Below, piece by piece: positions 58,101 through 64,000 of a stretch of 64,000 nt of DNA; position 1 is the first letter of the stretch; every line of letters starts with the position of its first letter. The stretch comes from Cristatella mucedo. Taxonomy: Eukaryota; Bryozoa; Phylactolaemata; Cristatellidae. The position numbers were made by a program, and so were the translations under genes. Under the pieces are notes generated by a model. It ran no database searches, was not told the DNA's origin, and was given only the letters and a program-made list of their open reading frames with translations. The DNA lies in assembly GCA_009760855.2 (NCBI GenBank), contig WPIO01000034.1, positions 3,653,501 through 3,717,500 on the forward strand, written 5' to 3'.

Positions 58101-61100
58101 GAGTGGACAGCAAATGGACTGAAATTGAAGGAGGGATGAGTGAAAAAGGCAACTCTACCACTATATTTTATTTTGAAGAAAGAAAAGCAATACTATGGGT
58201 GGGGTTCACAGTGTTAATAGTAGATGATATCAATATAATCAGCATCAGGCACTTTTTGATGACTGCCATTTAGTTAAAACAAAAAGTAAGCAGTGATCGT
58301 TTTGGCTGTAAACCCATGAGGTCTCTTGACGGCTGGTTGGACCTCCGAGAAGGAGCCGAAATGAAAGCTGAGGCGAGAGCTTGGGGCAGGGTTCGTGCTG
58401 GCTCTTGGCATGAGGTGGCTTCTAAGTTCAACCGTCTTGCCAAACTGTGCCATAAGGTATCTGATTTCTTTGCAGCTCTCGTTATGGCATATACAGGAAG
58501 GAGAAGAGCAACGAGCAGCCAGAATGAGGAGCAGTTATTGCAGCAATTGTCGGTGCGATTCTATTGTGGCAGTGTCAGCTGTATTGGTTTGCCCTCCTCT
58601 TCTTTTTGTATGTTGATGCCAGCATCTTGGACAAGGATCCGTACAATGACAAGTGCTTACCGCTGCATATCGCCCTTCTTGTTGAAATGAAGAAGCCCCA
58701 CGGTTGGTAGCTGGTGGGCGGCACAACCCCCCAAGCGCCTCTGTGTGTCAGTCTGCAGCTGATCTATAATGCCTTTGCCGCTGCTTCTTGACTGGTCAGC
58801 ATGCATGCTGTTGTGCTGTTGTTGCAGAACTATTCACTCGTGCCCATCAGCTGGTCGATCACTATCCCAACAAGGCAGTGAGTATCACTCAGCACGCACT
58901 GCAAAGACACGGCTTTCATTTTTTTTAATGTTGTAAAATTGTTCTGCCTACATAGTAAAGCAGGTTTGAGAAATAAGCAAGTGACATTCGACACAATCTT
59001 GTTAGCAGCACTCGTGATTCTGCCTGCATATGCGAAGTAACATAACGGTAGTAGTATCCCGGCATGTTACCAGGGCACGAATGAGCTGCCCCGTCGTGGA
59101 GCAAAAAAATGGTGGTCTCTTATCTGGCGACATTGGTAACGTAATGCGAAAAGTCTACCAGTAATAGTCCACATCACACCACTTCTCGCCAACCTGCACT
59201 GGCTACCAGTCAAGCAACGGATTGACTTCAAGGTTTTGTCGCTCACTTTTAGGTCACTTCATTCTTTGGCTCCAGCCTACCTATCAGATCTACTCCCCCA
59301 TCAGGCCAAGCATCGTACCACCCGCTTTTCGGAATCCAACAGTCTACCAATACCTCATACAAACCTCAAATCCTTAGGAGACCGTGCATTTAGTTCGTAT
59401 GCTCCCAAAGCCTGGAACTCCCTCCCGACCTGCGTCAGAACATCCCCTGACTTGACCACATTTAAAAAGGAAAACACACCTATTTAGGACAGCATTTAGT
59501 GGGTCCCTGTGATTCGTCCCTCATGTGCTTATGCGTGCTGACACTGTGCATGCTGCCACTAACCACATTTGCATGCTGACCCTGTGCATGTCACCCGTAT
59601 CCATGTTATTCATGTTGTTTGTTTATCAAGCATGATATTACTCACCATTCAATTGCATTTCCCTTTGCAGCAAATGTAAAGCGCCTAGAAAGAGATTGAG
59701 TTCTCTGAGGGTGCTTTATCAAGTGCATTATTATTATTATTATTATTAGCAGTCTACGTCGGGAGCCGCGTGGACCTGCAGAGCAAAAGCTTTTGTAGAA
59801 TGCCCTGCCAGATGCCCTGGTGAGGAGGGGCTCTACAGAGCCCCTCCTCCTCCTCCTTCTCCTTATGTTTGCCATCTCCTCATCGGCCACTGTCCACTAA
59901 GACCTCGGTTGATGCTCTTGCGCCTTGTGTCTCTGGTGGTCACATCAACGCTCTTCTGCATGGTCGGCAATGCACTCCAGTTTCTGCTTCCGGCTCCATG
60001 CTCTCGGCATTGTGTGGCGTTTTTGCCCCAAGCTTGTCAAGAACTCCTCCAGTTGCTTGGATTCAACAAGTGGATGTCAAGTTTTCTTTTTTTTCTACTG
60101 GGATCGTTGTACTAGATGACTTTCATCTAGCAACAGGCGAGGTCACTTTTGGCCTTTTAGGAGCTACTGTGGTGGTTACCGTTAGTATTTTTAGCGTATG
60201 CATTCATACCTTTTGCTTTCCTGTTCGTCAAGGCGATATAACCGTATTGACTTTTAGTTGCTTAAATGCAGGGATGCATTGCATGTAAAGCCCTACTACC
60301 CTGTGGCTAATGGAGCCGCGAGAGACTGCAAGCACTCGTGCGTTCATCGGATCATTTTAGATGTCTTGGTTTGCTGTTGGTTGCTACTACTGCGCCACGG
60401 ACAAGAACGAGCTGGCAAGGCGTTACTTGTTCAAGGCCACGTCCATAGACCACTACTTTGGTGCTGCATGGATAGCTTTCGGTCATTCTTTTGCCGCCGA
60501 AAGTGAACACGATCAAGCTACTGCTGCCTACTCCACTGCATCGCACGTCATGAAAGGGTGAGACCGAGAGAGAGAGGGGGAAAGAGAGATTTTTTCAGCT
60601 TTTCGTTATTTTTTAAGATAGTAGCTATGCATAGAAATGCTGCTGTGCTCATTATGTTAAATGTCTTTTTATCTTTTGTTTTGATGTCATAGTTTGCCTG
60701 CAGATCGTCCCCATATTTACTAACATGCTTAGCATGGACACCATTACCCGCGTGTTCTGTAGTGGGTGTGATGCACAGAGCCTGTCTCACAGCTGCTTCG
60801 ATTCTAAGAGTGCGGCCCTGCGTGATGTTTTGATATATATCTTGCTGGACAGTGAAGGCCTTGATCTCTACTGGCATGTTACTCTGCTTGTCACTAACGT
60901 GTTGACGTACGCCAGAGTGCAGCAGTATCTATGAGTAGTGGTAAAGTTGTGGGAATACGCAGCACCCAGGTAGCTAGGAATTTTAAATTTAGAATCATTC
61001 AGTTAAGAAGCAAGAACTCAGCCAATACTTGACGGTTGCGTTTGAAAAAAGTTGCTAAAAGTTTTGCAAAACCGAGAGGCTTGCTTTGGGCCCCCTCCTC

Positions 61101-62361
61101 CTTCTCAGCTGGCAGGCCCACAGGCCGACGGATGCTTAAAAAAAAGCGATCGCTCGGAGCTCGATGTGGAGCTGCAGCTCCTCGCAACCGACGTCGTGGA
61201 CACCGGGCGACCGTCTACCGGGCAATGGTCTGCCGCATATCACCGGCGCTGGCCCAGGCCGTGCGATGTTATGCCATGCAGCTAAACAAACGGTGGACTT
61301 GGGAGCCGGCATGACCTAGTCGTGTGTACCACGTGAGGCATGGTCAACGAAGCACAGGCATGAGCTTGAGCTCGATTTTAAAACGCGATTTTGAATGTCC
61401 TAGTTTCAGGCGCATCGCCGGACGTTTTCTAAAAACCTGGTCAGGCGTCAGCAAACGCAAACATGTAAGCTGTGTCAGAGTTCGCACCCCCCCCCCAATG
61501 CCACTCGACGGATTATTCGTCTGAACTCGATGCACATACACTAGTGAGCTTCTAAGTGTCAATACAAGTCACGCAGTTGCTCGCCGAGGCTACTCGGGAA
61601 AGGGCCTCCTCGCTGTCCGTGACGTGGTTGTCCTGCGCCCTGGGCGATGGCGTCATGCTTCCGGAACCATCCGCGAGCGCGCGGTTGCTGCGGTGGCGCC
61701 TACGCCGGCGTCGTCCATAGGACGATGCTGCGCTCGGCCCGTCGGTCTCCCGTACTGGAATGTAACAGCGGCGGCGAGGTCGCCGGGGGCGGCTGCTGCT
61801 GAAGCGGCCCTTTTCCCCTGATTTCAGCTGCCACTTGCCGCTGCTGTACATCGGCCTAGAGCACGGCCTCGCGAGCAACGGCAAGCTGGCCGAGAAGTTC
61901 TTCGTGCAGGCTCTGAAAGCTGCGCCGCACGATCCGTATGCCCTGCACGAGGTCGGCGTCGTCGAGTTCCAGAACGAGAGGTCAGTTGAGCCGCCGCCAC
62001 CGCCCACCACCACCACCACGCCCACTTCCGCGCAGCTGCCGCCGGCGCGCTTGCTGCCGGACGGCATCCGCGGCTGCAGCCGGGCCGACGGCGAAATCCG
62101 TCTGCCGGCGCAGTCCCGGCATTCCCGGCAGCGGCCGCTGCACTTGTTCGTTGCTCGCTCGCGCAGGTACGGCGAAGCCGAGGCGCGCATGGTGTCTGCT
62201 CTGCGCATCGTCGAGCGCCTCAGCCAAGAGGACGTCGAGGACGACGAGGACGGCAGCAGCAGCGGCGGCGGCGCCCCTGCGGCTGGCGCCGCAGTCAGCA
62301 GCGTGCCGCTCACGTGGGAGCCGCTGCTCAACAACCTCGGACACACGTGCCGCAAGCTCAA
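38953..62361 (+). CDS. CDC16: Anaphase-promoting complex subunit 6 (CDC16), 12 exons seen, 3' end outside window
   Basis: Join 38953-39048, 41051-41105, 43164-43261, [one short exon not found], 49019-49132, about 51647-51851, 54669-54766, 54872-55005, 58623-58702, 58828-58877, 60361-60557, 61828-61980, 62167-62361. About 490 residues are visible out of the roughly 600 expected. CDC16 is a TPR scaffold subunit of the APC/C ubiquitin ligase that drives exit from mitosis. Recognisable blocks in order are ALFWADKI, YLTQQYHRV, YEAMDN with LTSHHMLT, AERHYYNC, DKDPYND, LFTRAHQLVDHYP, SWFAVGCYY, GHSFAAESEHDQA, LLYIGLEHGLASN, HEVGVVEFQN and WEPLLNNLGHTCRKLK. These are colinear with human CDC16, and phases agree at every junction except around the missing exon. 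The TPRs after CRKLK and the C-terminal tail lie to the right of the window or beyond a long intron. Confidence 0.93.
39049..41050. other. CDC16 intron 1
   Basis: 2.0 kb with a GA tract near the start. From 39300 to 41050 there is no recognised repeat, except a tRNA-like patch and hairpin near 40763-40827 (ggactgaagc/gcttcagtcc). Confidence 0.55.
39200..39268 (+). repeat. (GA)n tract
   Basis: About 34 GA units within CDC16 intron 1, purines on the CDC16 sense strand. Confidence 0.95.
41051..41105 (+). CDS. CDC16: CDC16 exon 2
   Basis: 55 bases, acceptor gtgttacag and donor gtacgtg, phase 1 end. It encodes HQWETALFWADKIVTLTE, the first helix pair of the N-terminal TPR-like region. Confidence 0.92.
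41553..41800. repeat. (AT)n and higher-order AT repeat
   Basis: TA runs interspersed with a repeated block containing cactagtaaattactg and tatagctata, three copies. Confidence 0.85.
43035..43100 (+). mobile_element. LINE C tail fragment
   Basis: gcctagaaagagattgagct, gagggcgctttatcaagtgc, (ATT)n. Confidence 0.7.
43164..43261 (+). CDS. CDC16: CDC16 exon 3
   Basis: 98 bases, acceptor tctacag and donor gtgagc, ending in phase 0. It encodes EEDVYRCANVLYLTQQYHRV and ends in NMDK, aligning to the human segment that ends LDK. Confidence 0.92.
44060..44610 (+). mobile_element. LINE C copy, diverged
   Basis: Reverse transcriptase end region with LHWLP-like block (MHWLPISSLL), GSSQPKVWNLLP, and a short duplication near 44370-44415. 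No (ATT)n end. Confidence 0.65.
45830..45975 (+). mobile_element. LINE C 3' end
   Basis: accattcgatcgtgcttcct, gtaaagcgcctagaaagaga, then an AT-rich (ATT)n-like tail. Confidence 0.7.
46280..46486 (+). mobile_element. LINE B 3' part
   Basis: Matches the 52990-53190 segment of the better-preserved LINE B copy (ctgccgac, catccttttcag, actttctctttg..g.g). It is cut by the tail of the next LINE C. Confidence 0.6.
46487..46962 (-). mobile_element. LINE C 3' half, reverse
   Basis: Tail agcaccctcagggaactta...ctaggcgctttacat on the left; coding end IDFKV-like (ccttgaagtcgatgc complement) on the right. Confidence 0.75.
46963..47450 (+). mobile_element. LINE C segment, forward, joined head-on to the previous piece
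   Basis: NLGLLFQSDLSLEDRISSTI and SANFQLDKI are the RT region upstream of the neighbouring piece. It reaches WLPIKQ and then jumps to a LINE C tail at 47371-47450. Confidence 0.7.
47690..47970 (-). mobile_element. LINE C 3' end, reverse
   Basis: (AAT)n, cttgataaagtgccctcaac, ctaggcactttacac, then the untranslated tract with gcatgcacagtgtcagcacg. Confidence 0.8.
48030..48095 (-). mobile_element. LINE C tail fragment, reverse
   Basis: cccccagagaactcaatctc, ctgggcgctttacatttgct. Confidence 0.65.
49019..49132 (+). CDS. CDC16: CDC16 exon after the missing short exon
   Basis: 38 codons, phase 0 to 0, acceptor gcgttgcag and donor gtaagtca. FECREYGTVIEILN aligns with the family segment following LAARC; the later Ser-rich part is variable. 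Because human CDC16 has about 12 more residues between exon 3 and here, one small exon must lie in the intervening 5.8 kb. Confidence 0.8.
49656..50262 (-). mobile_element. LINE C 3' end, reverse, with nested SINE D
   Basis: Tail at 49670-49790, interrupted by SINE D (49808-49948), resuming at 49949. The minus-strand frame ends TTFKKKLKTHLFITAFSGSM, the conserved C-terminus of the family C polyprotein. Confidence 0.75.
49808..49948 (-). mobile_element. SINE D copy, reverse, nested
   Basis: tatagcaccctaagagaact, ctatattcaggcgcttcaca, ggctcgagcccacgacc, ccactgggccaaaccag. Confidence 0.85.
50565..50669 (+). repeat. 27-base minisatellite
   Basis: Nearly four copies of a unit translating as MTTCADAVT; about 90% alike by eye. 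Confidence 0.9.
51295..51475. repeat. Local tandem duplication
   Basis: cttgatgaacagaatcattt...gcgctcatctct...gttcaaatagcgggctgcc occurs twice, separated by (GATTT)-like sequence. Confidence 0.8.
51647..51851 (+). CDS. CDC16: CDC16 exon with LTSHHMLT block
   Basis: LKITSSMHLLCGRAYEAMDN and LTSHHMLTTAE are clear matches. The donor is G|gtaggc in phase 1. The acceptor is uncertain: in-phase AGs end at 51643, 51646 and 51655, so the start is accurate only to within about 12 bases. Confidence 0.85.
52135..52252. repeat. (AT)n microsatellite
   Basis: TA runs with tatgta variants, flanked on both sides by tgtagagctcgagttagaag (at about 52074 and 52252). Confidence 0.9.
52330..53310 (+). mobile_element. 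LINE B copy, best preserved 3' part
   Basis: Shows WMSENFLKLNDYKTELLLIG, then ARNLAVVFD, LSRLDYCNFLLAGLP, LTMNMAARLV and LRLKTVSDTSFSSAGSRLWN, across at least two frames, so it is frameshifted and dead. The 3' end is cataacacccacatagtcgt...ggagttacaggcagagatac. Confidence 0.85.
54669..54766 (+). CDS. CDC16: CDC16 exon EQDLLSRLP
   Basis: 98 bases, acceptor ctctttcag and donor gtaagt. It completes the Glu codon split from the previous exon and encodes EQDLLSRLPIDEQC and FLYEAKLNK. Confidence 0.92.
54872..55005 (+). CDS. CDC16: CDC16 exon AERHYYNC
   Basis: 134 bases, acceptor gtgttttag and donor gttagt, phase 2 end. It contains DVLVSIAERHYYNCLFKKAY, the start of the canonical TPR array. Confidence 0.93.
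55145..57420 (-). mobile_element. LINE C copy, reverse, interrupted
   Basis: Parts at 55145-56262 and 56841-57420 are colinear with the copy at 5916-8330. The catalytic FHFYADDT is still present at about 55858-55880 (minus). Frames are otherwise broken. Confidence 0.8.
56266..56838 (+). mobile_element. LINE C 3' copy nested in an antisense LINE C
   Basis: Begins near LHWLPDKQRIDFKVLSLTFR, has WNSLLTCVTTSPDLTTF and ends KKKLKTPLFVTAFSGSM*, 3' untranslated region and (ATT)n. One of the least damaged ends in the window. Confidence 0.85.
57612..57790 (-). mobile_element. SINE A copy, reverse
   Basis: tactagctgatttgctag tail, tgtatagcgacagaagagcc, B box complement ggattcgaaaccacgacc, head gtgccatcacggttcac. 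Confidence 0.85.
58623..58702 (+). CDS. CDC16: CDC16 exon DKDPYND
   Basis: 80 bases, acceptor tgatgccag and donor gttggt. A split Ser codon joins it to the previous exon, and it encodes ILDKDPYNDKCLPLHIALLV. Confidence 0.9.
58828..58877 (+). CDS. CDC16: CDC16 exon LFTRAHQLVDHYP
   Basis: A 50-base exon with acceptor gttgttgcag and donor gtgagt. It completes a split Glu codon and ends in phase 0 after PNKA. It is too short to stand out as an open frame. Confidence 0.9.
58878..60360. other. CDC16 intron
   Basis: 1.5 kb with one LINE C copy (59130-59748). 59750-60360 has no recognised feature except a ctcctcctcc hairpin near 59822-59860. Confidence 0.55.
59130..59748 (+). mobile_element. LINE C 3' copy
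   Basis: LHWLPVKQRIDFKVLSLTFR, APAYLSDLLPHQAKHRTTR, LGDRAFSSYAPKAWNSLP, then a small deletion shifts frame near 59465. Full 3' end and (ATT)n. Confidence 0.85.
60361..60557 (+). CDS. CDC16: CDC16 exon SWFAVGCYY
   Basis: 197 bases, acceptor atcattttag and donor gtgaga, phase 2. MSWFAVGCYYCATDKNELAR and GHSFAAESEHDQATAAY are nearly identical to the family. A GA-rich run follows the donor. Confidence 0.95.
60558..61827. other. CDC16 intron
   Basis: 1.3 kb. A GA-rich run immediately after the donor (60559-60590). No mobile element recognised. GC content rises after 61600. Confidence 0.55.
61828..61980 (+). CDS. CDC16: CDC16 exon LLYIGLEHGL
   Basis: 153 bases, acceptor ctgatttcag and donor gtcagt. 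CHLPLLYIGLEHGLASNGKL and HEVGVVEFQNER are strongly conserved. It is GC-rich compared with earlier exons. Confidence 0.95.
62167..62361 (+). CDS. CDC16: CDC16 last visible exon
   Basis: 195 bases, acceptor gctcgcgcag and donor gtaggc, phase 2. YGEAEARMVSALRIVERL is followed by a roughly 30-residue acidic Ser/Gly/Ala insert absent from human CDC16, then WEPLLNNLGHTCRKLK. The remaining exons are not recognisable before 64000. Confidence 0.92.
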
Positions 62362-62509
62362 GTAGGCAGCTGCCGTGCCAGACGCAGTGTCGGCCGGTGC
62401 TCGGCTTGCAGGTGCACGTGCACCGTGCTCTGCTCGCTTACTATTCACTGAGACAGAGCAAAGGCTGTGAAGAACAGTTTGGCGTTTTGCTTCTTTCCGA
62501 GTTTTTCGT

Positions 62510-63330
62510 CAAGTAAGGTGATGGCGTAACGTCAGTCGATAGTGAGTTCCGGGCTTTGAGAGCATAGTAACTGACGGCTGTAAGGTCTCCAAGAGATTTG
62601 ATGGGGCCAAGCGACCCAATTCAGAACAGAGGGTAAGGGGGGCCTAGTGTGAAGCTAATTCAAAAGGCAAGAAATGGAGCAATGAAAGAGATGGAGCAAG
62701 AGAAAATGGCAGAATGGCTGAATCGAAGGATTCGAGACGAATCTCGACGTCGATACGTAACGCAACGATGGGTAGCCACAGTTGCAGATTGGTGAGAAAC
62801 GGTGCCATGTGGCACTTGCAACGTTTACGACACACTAGCATTGACGCCAGCCATCCGTAAGCTTATTAGTGCACAGGCTGGAAGGCCCTACGAGTAGCTA
62901 GTTCCAGAAATCTAGTCGGGATGTCACAAAAAGCACTGACCAGCTTGGGTGTGGTGTCCTTGTCCAAGCATGCCCGAATTCGTGCAAAGTTACGTTGGTG
63001 AAAGTACATTTTATTGGATAACTTATCTGATGCCTTCAGCACTGAGTTTCGTGCATTGACTGCATTGTCTCTTGTGGCTCGTGTGCATGGCCCTACTCAC
63101 ATCAAGGATCACACACTCGACCAAATTTTCTCATGCAACTGCTCTTTGAAAGTAGGCAGACTTGGCTGTGGAGTGGATGCACTCATCTAGTGACAATTCA
63201 TTTTTGAAGAGGGCAACCAGATTCCGTGCCGAGGCTATAGGAGATACTCTAGAGTTTCTCAAGCGAAAGACACGAGCAGGCATCTTCGATGTGAAACAAC
63301 TGTCCCTCACAAGATAAGTGTCGTCCAAAA
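62510..63330 (-). mobile_element. LINE C copy, reverse, rearranged
   Basis: Minus-strand SARNLVALFKNELSLDECIH and SAYFQ (about 63140-63250) and ARIRACLDKD with LDFWN (about 62880-62980) are RT region blocks. Between them lies a forward-oriented endonuclease-like block. Confidence 0.7.
63010..63130 (+). mobile_element. LINE endonuclease fragment, forward
   Basis: Reads FSTEFRALTALSLVARVHG then PTHIKDHTLDQIFSCN. The PTH..GHTLDL.F pattern is typical of the end of the LINE endonuclease domain. Confidence 0.55.
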
Positions 63331-64000
63331 TACGAATGCTGTGACGACAAAGATGCTTGGTTCGAGCATCTCAGCTATTAATTCTGGAGGCAGCTCTAAC
63401 GTCTTGATCGGAAGTCCAGAGAGGAAGCACCGAAAGTCGAAGCAAGAAGGATGCATTGGATGCCATTGGGAAGGGGGTGCAAAGAGATTTTAGATGCTGT
63501 ATGCAAAAGCTCGTGATGGTTGTGATGGCTGTAATGGCTGCCGGTGGAAGAAGACGCTGATAAGGATTCCGGGGCAAGTATGTAGGACACAATAGAGCTT
63601 ACTGATGCTTGCAAAGGCATGTATGCCAGCCAAGAGAAGCTGATCTACGCAAAAGAGGAAGCAGTAGCTCTGTCATTTATTGCTGAGATAGAACCGATGA
63701 AGGCTAACGACTAGAAGATCCTACCGGCGTCCGCACGGCAACCGACGTCATTGCAGTGAACAAACTCGGTGCTGTGCCTCAATGCTAACTTTGGCGAAAA
63801 CTTGCCAAACGTGAAACGCTGAAGCATTGGGGCCACATTGTAGGTCAGCCACTTGATCCGTTCTAGCTGGTCGTAGCAGCATAGGCAAGCGGAAATGCCG
63901 GCTACAGCAAGGCCCAGGCATAGTCATTTCTTAAACGAATTCACACCTTGTTTTATTGATGATATGAAAGACCCCAGCGATGCACGAACGCACATGTACA

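Larger units (their letters stand above)
55006..58622. other. CDC16 intron
   Basis: 3.6 kb, mostly an antisense LINE C with a sense LINE C nested in it, then a SINE A. 57800-58600 shows nothing recognisable. Confidence 0.55.
62362..64000. other. CDC16 intron to window edge
   Basis: Filled by an antisense LINE C (62510-63330). 63370-64000 contains no recognisable CDC16 exon. Confidence 0.5.

Noticed and set aside
61552-62448. 298-codon frame on the minus strand
   Set aside because: Shadow of the GC-rich CDC16 exons; composition effect only.

Overview
This is a window of animal nuclear DNA, most likely from an invertebrate. Protein-coding genes are broken into small GT-AG exons inside long introns. 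The intergenic and intronic DNA is full of decayed L2/CR1-type LINEs, tRNA-derived SINEs, microsatellites and minisatellites. Two of the genes belong to families found in animals with motile cilia. The species cannot be named from sequence alone. There are no bacterial-style operons, CRISPR arrays or true tRNA/rRNA genes.

Four genes can be assembled exon by exon, with reading phase agreeing at every junction that was found. (1) An SLC16/monocarboxylate-type transporter on + (5243-14239, 4 exons, 445 residues, complete). (2) A CFAP97D2-like ciliary gene on + (20832-27241, 5 coding exons, 262 residues, complete, with an unusual Ala/Pro-rich tail). (3) AKAP14, a ciliary PKA-anchoring protein, on - (exon 1 at 38554-38817, exon 2 at 34439-34618; the C-terminal exon was not found). 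(4) CDC16/APC6, a TPR subunit of the anaphase-promoting complex, on + from 38953. Twelve exons reach 62361 and the gene runs off the right edge before the last TPRs. One short exon between 43261 and 49019 was not located.

Layout: 1-5242 is GC-rich sequence plus a LINE relic, with no confident gene. 5243-14239 is the transporter with LINE-, SINE- and minisatellite-filled introns. 14240-20831 is intergenic. 20832-27241 is the CFAP97D2-like gene, carrying a pogo-like DNA transposon relic and GA tracts in its introns. 27242-34438 is intergenic or AKAP14 3' DNA, with a LINE carrying two nested insertions. 34439-38817 is AKAP14, with a roughly 450-base CT tract in its intron. 38818-38952 is a 135-base shared promoter. 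38953 to the end is CDC16, whose introns hold most of the LINE copies.

AKAP14 and CDC16 are head to head, and each carries a purine-rich GA tract on its own sense strand within about 335 bases of its start codon. The repeat landscape is explained by two LINE families (called B and C here) and two SINE families (called A and D). SINE D shares its 3' end with LINE C, which suggests that LINE C machinery moved it. I found no clearly novel biological system. The most distinctive signals are the compact AKAP14/CDC16 promoter with paired polypurine tracts, the CFAP97D2-AKAP14-CDC16 gene cluster, and several nested, inverted and hairpin structures.
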